From: Cloacimonetes bacterium UBA5835
GTDB lineage: Bacteria > Cloacimonadota > Cloacimonadia > Cloacimonadales > Cloacimonadaceae
DNA length: 64,000 nucleotides
NCBI GenBank assembly: GCA_002432865.1
Contig: DJGX01000009.1
Span: 1 to 64,000, forward strand
Direction: 5' to 3'
Part shown: one piece after another, positions 44,470 to 54,500 of the stretch
Layout of the letters: each line of letters starts with the position of its first letter
Numbering within the stretch: the first letter of the stretch is position 1
Notes under the pieces: model-generated
Told to the model about the DNA's origin: nothing
The model's database searches: none
The model's input: the letters and a program-made list of their open reading frames with translations, nothing else
Program-made: the position numbers and the translations under genes

Positions 44470-45246
44470 TTAAAATCCTCCTCCGCCTCCTCCACCACCA
44501 GAACGTCCACCTCCGAAACCACCAAAACCACCAAAACCACCAAAGCCGCCATTACCACTACCCCAAGAATTTCCACCTTTCCCTCCAAACGAACCTCCAC
44601 CGCGACCACCAAAGATAGAAAACCACAAAAGCCATTCTAAGATTCTGCCACGGGTTACTATTATTAATATAACGAAAATTACTAAGAAAGCAAATATGCC
44701 TAATCCTCCTGAAGAACTTGTATTTTTCCTTTTAGCATAATCAGATAGGCCAGTTAAAGTAACTCCTTTTTCTTTAGCAATAGTAGAGAGCAGCATCAAC
44801 GAACCTTGAATGAATGCTTCATCCCAGTTTTCATTGCCTTTGGATAAATAACTCTTCATCGTTGTATAGACCTGGTTGATGTAAGCATCGGTTAAATATC
44901 CTTCTGAACCGTAACCAACTTCAAACCGTAATTTTCTTTCTTTTAGGGCTAAAAGGACTAGAACACCCTCATCATGTTTGCTGCCAATCTTCCACTTTTC
45001 ATAGAGTTTTACACCATAATCAACTTCATTCATCTCTCCGATATCTGGTAAAGTTACAATTACAAAATCCACATCTGTCTTTTCCCGTAGTTCAATAGCC
45101 CAATCGTTAATTTTATTGCGGGTTTCTTCACTTAAAAGATTAGCAAAGTCATTAACAAAACCCACTGGTTCTGGAATATCAATACTGAAAAGTAAGACAA
45201 CCTGTAAAATTAAGCCTATAATGAGACAAAAGCGTTTAAATTTCAT
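44470..45246 (-). CDS. TPM-domain exported protein (YgcG-like) with glycine-rich tail
   Basis: 258 residues. A signal peptide (about 1-22) precedes a TPM domain: GFVNDFANLLSEETRNKINDWA, TDVDFVIVTLPD, DEGVLVLLALKERKLRFEVGYGSEGYLTDAY. A transmembrane helix (GIFAFLVIFVILIIVT) and a tail with repeated GGFGGFGG blocks ending SGGGGGGGGF follow, the usual YgcG layout. The TPM fold occurs in a photosystem II repair phosphatase and in membrane-stress proteins; the function here is unknown. The start overlaps ribBA by 11 bp. Confidence 0.85.
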   Translation of the reverse strand: MKFKRFCLIIGLILQVVLLFSIDIPEPVGFVNDFANLLSEETRNKINDWAIELREKTDVDFVIVTLPDIGEMNEVDYGVKLYEKWKIGSKHDEGVLVLLALKERKLRFEVGYGSEGYLTDAYINQVYTTMKSYLSKGNENWDEAFIQGSLMLLSTIAKEKGVTLTGLSDYAKRKNTSSSGGLGIFAFLVIFVILIIVTRGRILEWLLWFSIFGGRGGGSFGGKGGNSWGSGNGGFGGFGGFGGFGGGRSGGGGGGGGF

Positions 45247-46468
45247 TCAGAATATGCCCCATTTTGTTCTTTTTTGTTTTCAAATATTCCAAGTTATTTT
45301 CTTGAGGTTTTATTTCTATAGGTACTCTTTCTACGATTTCCAATCCATAACCACTCAGGCCAACAATTTTCTTGGGATTATTTGTCATCAACCGCATCTT
45401 TTTAATCCCCAAATCCTTAAGTATCTGTGCCCCTATTCCATAGTCCCTTAAATCGGGTGGAAAACCAAGTTTCAAATTTGCTTGAACTGTATCAGCACCT
45501 TCATCTTGAAGATGGTATGCCCGAATTTTATTTAGCAATCCTATACCACGTCCTTCTTGACGCATATAGAGAATCACTCCACTTCCTTCTTCAGAAATCA
45601 TTTGGAAAGCATGGGCAAGTTGTTCTCCACAATCACAACGCTTACTAAATAAAGCATCTCCAGTTAAACATTCGGAATGAACCCTTACTAAAATTGGTAT
45701 TGAGGGATTTATTTCACCCATTACTAAAGCAATATGATATTCATCCGAAATATCGCTTATATATGTTATAATTTCAAACTGGCCAAATTTCGTAGGTAAT
45801 TGAGCCCTGGAGACAGGATGAACCAGGCGTTCTTTTTTACGTCGCCAATGAATCAGGGATTCAATAGTGATAATTTTCAGATTATGTTTTTGGGCAAAAG
45901 GAATAAGATCATCCAGACGAGCCATTTCTCCATCAGTGCGTATAATTTCGCAAATTGCTCCTACAGGATTTAAGCCTGCTAGTCGTGTTAAATCAACTGC
46001 TGCTTCAGTATGTCCTGCTCTTCTTAAAACACCACCCCTTTCTGCTATCAAAGGAAAGATATGACCCGGACGCATAAACATAGAGGCAATCGCGTTATGA
46101 TTTGCCAATGCTTTAATAGTTTTAGCTCTTTCCGTAGCAGATATTCCAGTTGTGGTTCCTTCAATAACATCAACTGAAACAGCAAACTTAGTTCCTTGAC
46201 GGTCACTACTTTTATTGGTCATCAAAGGAATATCCAAGCGACTTGCTATCTCATAATCCAACGGAACACAAAGAAGACCTTTACCTTCGCTGATCATAAA
46301 ATTTACCATTTCGGGGGTAATTTTATCTGCAGCCATCAAAAGATCACCTTCATTTTCCCGGTTTTCATCATCTACAACTATTAGCATTCCACCATTGCGG
46401 ATAATATCAATTGCCTCTTCAATAGAGGCAAATAAGGTTTTATCGATCTGTTGTTCTTTTTTATCCAA
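45236..46468 (-). CDS. ribBA: Bifunctional DHBP synthase / GTP cyclohydrolase II
   Basis: Makes the two precursors of riboflavin. 410 residues. The RibB half (about 1-205) has VDDENRENEGDL and GHIFPLIAERGGVLRRAGHTEAAVDL; the RibA half (about 210-405) has the zinc-binding SECLTGDALFSKRCDCGEQL, YMRQEGRGIGL and LRDYGIGAQIL. Start TTG 46468 with gagga upstream; it overlaps the rluD stop by 8 bp. Both catalytic halves look intact. No other rib genes or an FMN riboswitch are in the window. Confidence 0.97.
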   Translation of the reverse strand: MDKKEQQIDKTLFASIEEAIDIIRNGGMLIVVDDENRENEGDLLMAADKITPEMVNFMISEGKGLLCVPLDYEIASRLDIPLMTNKSSDRQGTKFAVSVDVIEGTTTGISATERAKTIKALANHNAIASMFMRPGHIFPLIAERGGVLRRAGHTEAAVDLTRLAGLNPVGAICEIIRTDGEMARLDDLIPFAQKHNLKIITIESLIHWRRKKERLVHPVSRAQLPTKFGQFEIITYISDISDEYHIALVMGEINPSIPILVRVHSECLTGDALFSKRCDCGEQLAHAFQMISEEGSGVILYMRQEGRGIGLLNKIRAYHLQDEGADTVQANLKLGFPPDLRDYGIGAQILKDLGIKKMRLMTNNPKKIVGLSGYGLEIVERVPIEIKPQENNLEYLKTKKNKMGHILNEI

Positions 46469-47495
46469 TTTTTGTTTCCTCTTCCAAGAGCAGATTTAGA
46501 TTGTTGGTATCTGTGTCAACACAAAAATAAGCATCCAACCAGTTTAAAGTGTATTTTATATCTTCAGGTATAGGAGCAGTAACGCTTATTGGACAATTAG
46601 TAATCGGATGCTCAAATTCCAGTTTCCAGGAATGTAATGCTTGATGATGTAAATGATTAACAAGCAATTCTGTTACTTTTCGTTTCATATTTTGTGGCAC
46701 TAAAGAATGCACATAGCGTCTACTATTATAAAGTAAATCACCTAAAAGCGGATAGTGTATATGGGCAAAATGTACTCTTATTTGATGCATTCTCCCTGTT
46801 GTTGGTATAACTTTTACCAAAGCAAAATAGTGCCATGTTTTCAATGTTTCGTAATGGGTAAATGAATAGCGCCCCTGGTTCGCCACACAAATCATTCGTG
46901 GATTTTTATTGCTGCGTGCCAGATAAGTTTCTATATCACCATTTAGGGGATCAGGAACTCCTGAAGTGATAGCTAAATAAGTCTTTTTAATCTTATGTTT
47001 GGCAAACATATCAGCAAGATATGACTGCGTGGGGTCATTTTTGGCTATTATAATAAGTCCTGATGTTCCACGATCTAAACGATGTACAATACCAGGTCTA
47101 TTACATTCTCTTCCACTGGAAAGGTTTCCTTTGAAATGATGCAAAATAGCATTCACCAAAGTTCCTTGTGGATTTCCAAAACCCGGATGTACAATCATTC
47201 CAGCTTCTTTATTTATAATAGCCAAGTGTTCATCTTCATAAATCACATCTAGAGGTATATCCTGAGGTTGCATATCTATTGGTTCAGGTTCTGGCAGATG
47301 AATTAATATTTCGTCTCCCTCTCTCAACAGATAGCTCTTTTTTACAGGTGTAAGATTCACCAGGATACAATCTTCCTCAATTAAATGTTCAATAAAAGTG
47401 CGAGAATAGAGTTCCTGTATTTTTAAAGCTACAAGATATTTATCCAGGCGTTGTGTTTCTGGTTCTGCATAAACAACTCTGATTTTATCTTTCAT
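46461..47495 (-). CDS. rluD: RluD-family pseudouridine synthase
   Basis: Isomerises uridines in 23S rRNA (RluA/RluD family). An N-terminal S4 RNA-binding domain (RLDKYLVALKIQELYSRTFIEHLIE ... VKKSYLLREGDEILIHLPEP) is followed by a catalytic domain with GIVHRLDRGTSGLIIIAK, which holds the catalytic Asp, then GRMHQIRVHFAHIHYPLLGD. The start is placed at ATG 47495 (MKDKIRV). A TTG 21 bp earlier also gives an open frame but no better RBS. The gene begins inside the upstream PAS-domain gene. Distinguishing RluD from RluA/RluC-type specificity is not possible by eye. Confidence 0.92.
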   Translation of the reverse strand: MKDKIRVVYAEPETQRLDKYLVALKIQELYSRTFIEHLIEEDCILVNLTPVKKSYLLREGDEILIHLPEPEPIDMQPQDIPLDVIYEDEHLAIINKEAGMIVHPGFGNPQGTLVNAILHHFKGNLSSGRECNRPGIVHRLDRGTSGLIIIAKNDPTQSYLADMFAKHKIKKTYLAITSGVPDPLNGDIETYLARSNKNPRMICVANQGRYSFTHYETLKTWHYFALVKVIPTTGRMHQIRVHFAHIHYPLLGDLLYNSRRYVHSLVPQNMKRKVTELLVNHLHHQALHSWKLEFEHPITNCPISVTAPIPEDIKYTLNWLDAYFCVDTDTNNLNLLLEEETKIG

Positions 47496-48222
47496 TATCG
47501 AAAAAATCCAAAACAAAAACAGCGCCCGTAGATAGACCTTTACGGTTGCGAATTATAGAGCCATTAATACGAGCTCTGTGTAAATAAACAACATCTTCAA
47601 CTATCACATTGTATAAATTATTACCATAACGTAAGGCATCTATAATAACAGAAAAAATACGAGCGTGATAATCATCTTTCCAAATCAATTCATTCAAATT
47701 CACTGTTTCTGAAATCATCGGAAAGCGTTTTCTGAGAGGTTCATTACAATAAACTACATCTCCATTGGAACTAGCAATTAATATGCTCTGAGGTAACAGA
47801 TTAATTAGAAACTGAATACGCTGATGATGTTCAAATACTTTATCTGCCTTAGCTTGATCGAAACGGGTAATTATACCCAGCATTTTTTCCAGAGCAAAGA
47901 TAAGATCTTGGAAATCTTTATCCTGATCATAAATTGAGCTGTCAATATCAATCTGATAGTTGCCACTGGATATTTCTTCCACCAGTTGCTGCACAGAATG
48001 TATTGCCTTATGTAAACGATAAGGAATATAGTTATAGAGAACAACTATATACACAAATATAATGAAGACAAAGATAATCACTATTGAATGAATATCACTT
48101 GCTAGGGTCGTTAAATCCGTTGCCTGAGCTACTGCAAAAAACAGAATTACTGTTTGCAACACTATGATTCCAAAGAGAATGGCAATCATAGTATGGTATT
48201 TCGCTTTAAGAGAACGTTTCAT
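47485..48222 (-). CDS. Membrane HAMP-PAS protein without output domain
   Basis: About 245 residues from ATG 48222 (aagga at the right distance; a TTG start at 48231 is possible). Two transmembrane helices (MIAILFGIIVLQTVILFFAV and IVIIFVFIIFVYIVVLY) precede a HAMP-like linker (PYRLHKAIHSVQQLVEEISSGNYQIDI) and a PAS-type domain (LINLLPQSILIASSNGDVVYCNEPLRKRFP). There is no histidine kinase, GGDEF or other output domain. It lies immediately after trkA, so it may sense a signal for potassium uptake, or be a sensor that acts by protein contact. Unrecognised beyond these domains. Confidence 0.75.
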   Translation of the reverse strand: MKRSLKAKYHTMIAILFGIIVLQTVILFFAVAQATDLTTLASDIHSIVIIFVFIIFVYIVVLYNYIPYRLHKAIHSVQQLVEEISSGNYQIDIDSSIYDQDKDFQDLIFALEKMLGIITRFDQAKADKVFEHHQRIQFLINLLPQSILIASSNGDVVYCNEPLRKRFPMISETVNLNELIWKDDYHARIFSVIIDALRYGNNLYNVIVEDVVYLHRARINGSIIRNRKGLSTGAVFVLDFFDNER

Positions 48223-48227
48223 TATCT

Positions 48228-48932
48228 TCAATCCTTATTAACAGCAGTTTCATAGATTAATTTATCGATATTACCCTTAGGACCAAGTAAAATTAGAACA
48301 TCACCTTCATTAATGATGTCATTTGCTCCAGGCATATCATTTAGCCGTTTTTCTATCACATTTCTTCCATCTTCAGTAACCGATAGATAGTTATATTTGA
48401 TTGCTACTACATTTACTCCTCTCTTGGAAGGAAGGGCAAGTTCCTGAAGTGGCTTTCCTACAAATTCTTTGGGAGCAATCATTTCCACAACTATGTGTCC
48501 GCTGGAGAGATTAATATATTCCAACACATTACGTGATATTAAGGTTTTAGCTAATTGATTACCTACCATTTCTTCCGGTAAAAGCGTATGTTGGACTCCA
48601 ATAAGTTTTAGGATTCTGCCATGTAATTCGGATTCGACTTTGGCATATATTATTCCTACCCCTATTTTTTTAAGGATGGCAGCAGTAAGAATACATTCTT
48701 CAACATTACTTCCGATACCGATAATTACAGCATCCGTTTCATTTAAATTTTGTGATCTTAATGCTGCTTCATCAGTGCTATCCATACAAACAGCAGAGGT
48801 TACAAAAGTGCTAACCTCATTAACCAGATCCTTATTTTTGTCGATGGCAATAACTTCCATACCATTTTCAGCCAATATCTTGGCTACCGTCATTCCAAAA
48901 CGTCCTAATCCAATTACAGCATATCTTGCCAT
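48228..48932 (-). CDS. trkA: Trk/Ktr potassium uptake regulatory subunit
   Basis: A 234-residue cytoplasmic gating ring subunit. The RCK N-domain has GLGRFGMTVAKILAENGMEVIAIDKN (nucleotide-binding GxGxxG plus acidic end), VNEVSTFVTSAVCMDSTDEAAL and DAVIIGIGSNVEECIL. The RCK-C domain covers about 140-230. One RCK pair makes it KtrA-like rather than the double-length E. coli TrkA. It lies 31 bp downstream of the TrkH/KtrB subunit gene; RBS ggaga. Confidence 0.94.
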   Translation of the reverse strand: MARYAVIGLGRFGMTVAKILAENGMEVIAIDKNKDLVNEVSTFVTSAVCMDSTDEAALRSQNLNETDAVIIGIGSNVEECILTAAILKKIGVGIIYAKVESELHGRILKLIGVQHTLLPEEMVGNQLAKTLISRNVLEYINLSSGHIVVEMIAPKEFVGKPLQELALPSKRGVNVVAIKYNYLSVTEDGRNVIEKRLNDMPGANDIINEGDVLILLGPKGNIDKLIYETAVNKD

Positions 48933-48963
48933 TTTATCTCCTTTATTGGAAGGTTAATTGATC

Positions 48964-50658
48964 CTAACCAATTGGAATTGTTTCTTCTGCATAAGTAACA
49001 CGAGGTTGCAAATTACGAATAGAAAGGGCATAAATTAAGGTTAATGGACCAATACGCCCAATATACATTAATAAAGTTATCAGCAATTTACCTATATAAG
49101 ATAACTTAGCTGTTATTCCCATACTTAGCCCCACCGTTCCAAAAGCAGAGAATGCTTCAAACAGTATTTGTTCGAAGGGAAACGGTTCAGTGAGCATTAG
49201 CACAAACAAAATTACTATTATAATTGTCAATGCCAAGGTAGCTAAGGTTGTTGATTCTCTAGCATTGGAAAGAGAGATTTTACGTTTGAAAATTACCAAA
49301 TCCTGCTTTCCGGTTAACATAGAAACCACAGAAAGTATAAGAACTGCAAAAGTTGTTGTTTTAATTCCACCACCTGTAGAACCGGGGGAAGCTCCAATAA
49401 ACATTAATATCACAGTGATTAATACAGAAGCAGAACTGTATAAACTAATATCTATAGTATTAAATCCTGCAGTACGAGCAGTTACAGATTGAAACCAGGA
49501 ACCTAGAACCCTGCGGGCAACAGTAAAACCTTTCATAGAACTGTTATATTCTGAAATGTAAAGCCCTAAAAAACCGGAAATTAATAATAAAGCAGTTGTA
49601 GATAATACGATTTTTGAATGCAAGGTCAATTTTTTAATAATACCTTTAGCAAAGAAATAGTGGTATATATCAATTAAAACTGCAAAACCCAAGCCACCTA
49701 AGATAATCAAAAAAGTGATACTTAAGTTAACCAGAGGGGACTGCACATAACTACATAGATTATTGCTCCACAAGGAAAAACCAGCATTACAGAAAGCAGA
49801 TATAGAATGAAACAAAGCATAATATATTGCTTGAGCAGTTGGCATCTCTTTGGCAAATCCAATAAATAAAAACACTGCTCCGATAATTTCAATAATTACG
49901 GTAACTAAAACTGTGCTTCTAAGAAGTTTTAAAACATCAATTACGGGAGTTTCACCTACAACTTTATGCATCAGTGTTTGGACATTTAAAGAAATCTTTT
50001 GTCCTAACATCAAAGCAAAGGCAGTTGATATTGTCATAATACCCAATCCACCAATCTGGATAAGCAACAAGATAACTATTTGTCCAAATAAAGAATAATA
50101 ACTTCCTGTGTCCATAACTACAAGTCCTGTTACACAAGTAGCAGAAGTAGCCGTAAACAGAGCATCAACAAAGTGTGTTATATAACCTTCTGTAGATGAA
50201 GCTGGTAACATCAACAATATCGTCCCAATTAAAATTACGGCTGCAAAACTAAGCATTAAACTGATCGGCGGATTCCGCATTAGCAATTTATAAATTTTGC
50301 CTTCAAAAGCTCTAAATAATAAGAATTGTACGATAAACCAGGTCTGCCGAATCAACAGAAAGAAGATAACGAATTTTGCCTGGTAAATTAGCAATAATGA
50401 CCCTAAAATTAATATCACTAAATCAAAATAAACAACTGTCCGATTTTGCTGAACTTCACCGGATAAAACTCGAGAAAGAATTGTTAGCATTAAAAGTAAA
50501 ATATTGGCCAAAGCAGTTATGAATTCAATGGTCTGATATGAACCCACATAATATTCGAAAATGGGCTCTAAAAAGAGGACCAAACAACTCCATATAGCCA
50601 TAAGATAGGCAACTAATTCAATTCGCTTAAAAAATCCTGGTTTATTTGCTGATGGCAT
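48964..50658 (-). CDS. trkH: TrkH/KtrB-family potassium transporter
   Basis: A 564-residue inner-membrane K+ translocating subunit. Four pore-loop repeats are visible by their Gly residues, for example TSATCVTGLVVMDTGSYY, HSISAFCNAGFSL, TARTAGFNTIDIS and SAFGTVGLSMGIT. An extra N-terminal bundle of four to five helices lengthens it beyond KtrB (~450). Paired with trkA downstream. With the K+ channel at 42715 the neighbourhood appears devoted to K+ balance. Confidence 0.94.
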   Translation of the reverse strand: MPSANKPGFFKRIELVAYLMAIWSCLVLFLEPIFEYYVGSYQTIEFITALANILLLMLTILSRVLSGEVQQNRTVVYFDLVILILGSLLLIYQAKFVIFFLLIRQTWFIVQFLLFRAFEGKIYKLLMRNPPISLMLSFAAVILIGTILLMLPASSTEGYITHFVDALFTATSATCVTGLVVMDTGSYYSLFGQIVILLLIQIGGLGIMTISTAFALMLGQKISLNVQTLMHKVVGETPVIDVLKLLRSTVLVTVIIEIIGAVFLFIGFAKEMPTAQAIYYALFHSISAFCNAGFSLWSNNLCSYVQSPLVNLSITFLIILGGLGFAVLIDIYHYFFAKGIIKKLTLHSKIVLSTTALLLISGFLGLYISEYNSSMKGFTVARRVLGSWFQSVTARTAGFNTIDISLYSSASVLITVILMFIGASPGSTGGGIKTTTFAVLILSVVSMLTGKQDLVIFKRKISLSNARESTTLATLALTIIIVILFVLMLTEPFPFEQILFEAFSAFGTVGLSMGITAKLSYIGKLLITLLMYIGRIGPLTLIYALSIRNLQPRVTYAEETIPIG

Positions 50659-50659
50659 T

Positions 50660-51304
50660 TTAGTTTATTTTGAGCTTAGTTTGTAAGTCAGTAATTATTT
50701 TTTGTTGAATAATTTCAATAGAATCGCGAGCTGGAATTTCTTTCAGCAAATCCATGACTTCAAAATATTCTTTTAATGCAAAGGTTTGTTTGTAAAATTC
50801 GTTTACGCGTTTGCGGACTGCCTCTCCATTGTCATCTGTCCGTTGAATTAAAGAAGAGCCGCAAACATCGCAAATTCCTTCTCGGGTAGGTTTTTTATGT
50901 AAGATATTATAGGTTGCACCACAAGAACTGCAAAGCCGGCGTGCTTCAATTCTTTCAATTGCTTCTGTTTCAGTTAGTTCCAAATAGTAAACTCTTAGAA
51001 CATTATAGTGTTGTAATAAATATTCTGCTTGTGCTTGAGTTCTGGGAAAGCCATCAAAAATAACACCAGGACAGCTTGTAGATAAAGATGAATTAACAAG
51101 CTCAAAAACTAGTTCATCATTTACTAATTCGCCCTTAGCAATTATGGATTGAACTTTTTTGCCAAGTTCGGTTTGTTTACTAATCTGCTCACGGAATAAA
51201 TCACCAATATTTATATGTTGAAATCCTGTTTTTTCTGCTAATAATTCAGCTTGTGTCCCTTTCCCACTACCCTGTATTCCTAAAAAGACAATTACATCTA
51301 TCAT
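50660..51304 (-). CDS. adk: Adenylate kinase (zinc-lid type)
   Basis: Interconverts ATP + AMP and 2 ADP. 214 residues with P-loop GIQGSGKGTQ, AMP-binding DGFPRTQAQAEYL, and a long lid carrying four cysteines (CSSCGATYNILHKKPTREGI then CDVCGSSL) that should bind zinc. The usual Arg motif RTDDNGEAVRKRV is present. ATG 51304 follows gaggt. It lies 1 bp upstream of trkH, so it starts this minus-strand unit. Confidence 0.97.
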   Translation of the reverse strand: MIDVIVFLGIQGSGKGTQAELLAEKTGFQHINIGDLFREQISKQTELGKKVQSIIAKGELVNDELVFELVNSSLSTSCPGVIFDGFPRTQAQAEYLLQHYNVLRVYYLELTETEAIERIEARRLCSSCGATYNILHKKPTREGICDVCGSSLIQRTDDNGEAVRKRVNEFYKQTFALKEYFEVMDLLKEIPARDSIEIIQQKIITDLQTKLKIN

Positions 51305-51394
51305 AATTAACCTCTTATTTATACCTAAAAAAGGATTTATATAGTTCTGTCAAGAAAAATGGAATAAACGATTTTGCTGCACAACCATTTTGTT

Positions 51395-51429
51395 TAAAAA
51401 AAGGGGGGCAAAAAATAATTTACCACCCC
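51395..51429 (-). terminator. Rho-independent terminator of the second C25-family gene
   Basis: On the minus strand GGGGTGG (51423-51429), a long AT loop, CCCCCC (51403-51408), then a run of T. It lies about 130 bp after the stop of the gene at 51558 and before adk. Confidence 0.65.
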
Positions 51430-51557
51430 ATTCTATAATGTTAAAATGCATTATTTACTGTCCACAATCAGTAATTACACTTATGGATATCATATTAGCT
51501 TCAGGCACATTTCTACTTTACAGTATAATCTTCACTCAATCTGTTGACTGCTAAGAT

Positions 51558-54500
51558 CTATTTTAAAAGCAACATTTTTTTGGTTTTAGAATATCCATTA
51601 AGTTGCATCTTATACAGGTATACTCCAGAGCCAATATTATTTCCCATATTATCAGTACCATCCCAAACTACTTTATGTTCGCCATAAAGCAACTCATTAT
51701 TTATTAGAGTTTTAATCAATTGTCCTTTTAGATTATAGATATTAATAGTAACTTTAGCTGGTTGTTTAACATTAAAAGCGATAGTAGTTGTTGGATTGAA
51801 TGGATTGGGATAATTAATTAGATTACTAATAGGTTCCGGAAGGGTATTATCTTCATTGGAAACAAAATTATCCGGTTTGTTGGTAGTAAATTTTATGGCT
51901 AATTCAGGAGCCAAAATATTAGCAGTAACAGGATAAGTATTTCCGTGAGTATAAGTTAAACCGCTTAATTGATTATGATCTTCTATTCCAACAGTGCAAT
52001 AATTTGTAGTAATTCCAGGGTTATCAACGGTGTGATATTGAATTACAATATCTCCATCCTGATCAGGTTTTGGATACAGAATAATTTGGAACTTTTCTAA
52101 AGAAGCATTTGGGCCCAAATCTATTGTATATTGATTATATGCTTTATTCCATTCCACTATAAAGCGATTATTTTGGGAATCGTACCAATAAATAATATGC
52201 ATATAATCATAAACAGGATCTCCATTTTCATCTTCACCTGTTTTCATCCCTTTTAGATCATCCCAATATCCTGCTATCATAGCATAAGGTCCTAACGCCG
52301 CAGGAATATAACAGTTATAGAAATTTGAGTCATCCGTTGGTATAAAAGAAACCCATCCGTTTGTAGACATAGTTAAACTATTGTAATCTACACCATAAAA
52401 ACGGAAAGAAAAAGGAAGTGTAATCGTTTTTACACCGTCATCACGATTTAAATATACATTCCCTATAGGAGTGCCATCTTCAGGATCGAGTTCAATCCAA
52501 TCATAAACAGGAGTTTGAGCATAACCAAGATCATTAGAATCATAAGCATAATAGCCATATTCATCAGGACCAGTAGGATTATTAGCACCAGGATTGCCTG
52601 CTGTTACAGCATAAAAACTATAATAACTATAATCTGTATTATTGGTTGCATCGATGCGTAATGGAATATTATGTCCAGGAGTAACTCCCTCCATAATAGT
52701 TATCGTAGCTGTAAATTGTTTAGTTTCATTGGGAGCAAGTGATCCAATACTAATAGAATTACTTTGTGCCTCAGCAGCTGTAGATAATGATTGAATGTTG
52801 AGATTGATGTCTTCCATCGGATAATTTCCAAGATTAGTTACAGAAAAAATGATGTTATTTTCTTCTCCAATTTCTAAAATCCCTTCATAATTAACAAGAT
52901 GTATTTTCGCTCCACCGGTTACTAGCTGAAAAATATGTGTTTCTGAAGGATTATCCAGAGATAAAACAAAATCAATTATTTCACCGGGTCTAAAATAACC
53001 TGTGGTAGTAAATTCAAATTCCACAGAAACTGTCGCATCTGGATTTATGGTAGCAATCGAAACAGTAGGATTGCTGAGAATTATTGCAGAATGATTAGTT
53101 GTTAGATTAGCATTCACATTATTATATATCTGTTCGGAAAAATTTTTTAGCTGCAAAGATAAGGAATAATCTGTATCCGGTGCTAAAATAGTATTTCCCA
53201 GATTATTAGAAACAATACCAATAGTTGAATTTTGCTGAAGAGTTAAAGTGCGTACCAAAGGAACATAATTCTTTTTGCTAATCGTAATTGTTAGTTCTCC
53301 TTCAACATTGGGATCGATAGGTAAGATACCATAACCATTTTCTATTGGAGCATAACTGTAATTTATTCCATCTTTTGTTCCGGATATTATACCGCTATTC
53401 AAATGAGGAGCATTTATTCTAATGTGGTTATCACTTTGATTATAAGTTAAACCTCCTTCAATTACATTTTCAGAAATTATATTGGGAACCAAAACCCACA
53501 TATTTAAAGTAGGATCACTTAAGATGTTATAAACATGGTAATAGAATGCTACATACTGATTAGGAGCAAGATCATTAGGAAAATTTTTGTAGAGTTCTAT
53601 TTTGCCAATCATAACGCTAGTTCCAAATCCACGCACTCCATAATCAAAAATACTACGAAAAGCACCACTGGAAATAGAATTATTTAAACGAGTTTTTGTG
53701 TGTAAATCAGACGGTCCAACAAAAGCTACACAACCACCTGGATTGGACATAGTCCCCATACGCATCCATCTCTCACCAAAATTAGGATTTACCGTATTGG
53801 CAAAATCACCTGTATTACAGACAATTGAAAACACAATAGGCATTTTTGAACCGTTGAAAGTATTATTCAAATCGGGTATGTGAAATTGAGGATAATGCCA
53901 GCCATTTGCATCACCCCAACCGCGATAACTGATGAATTGAACTCCTTGATTGATAGATTGTTGGATAGCTGTAGTTCCAGGAAAACTGGGAGGAAAATAT
54001 ACAGTATCCACTTGCGCGTAACCATAGGAAAGCATTCTATTTCGTAACCAGCGGGACATAGATATTGGAGTGGAAGGTCTTAAACCGCCTTCAGCATAAT
54101 TTCCGGCAACCATTAAAGATCTTTTCATCCAATTGGTATCTGTCATATAAGGGGCTTTTTCGTAGGCGATGGTTTTATTGATCATTGTTATAAACTCACT
54201 CGCATCAGCAAATGAAAAACGACCTACTAGCAATTCAGGAAAATAGTCATCACCTTCTAACATAGCGTAATAATTATCATCTGCATCATTTTCAGCATAT
54301 TCAGGTGAAGGAAAATAATTCGTAGGAATTGCAAAAGTTCCGGTTACATCACCCCAGAGAATGAGATAATCGCATTTATAAGTCTGATAGTGATTTGCTA
54401 TGTAAGTTTTAATTTGTTGGATACTGGAACCTATATCTGATTTATTTACAGTATACACATCAAAGCCCAAGGATTTCTTCCAGGAAATATAAGCATTTTG

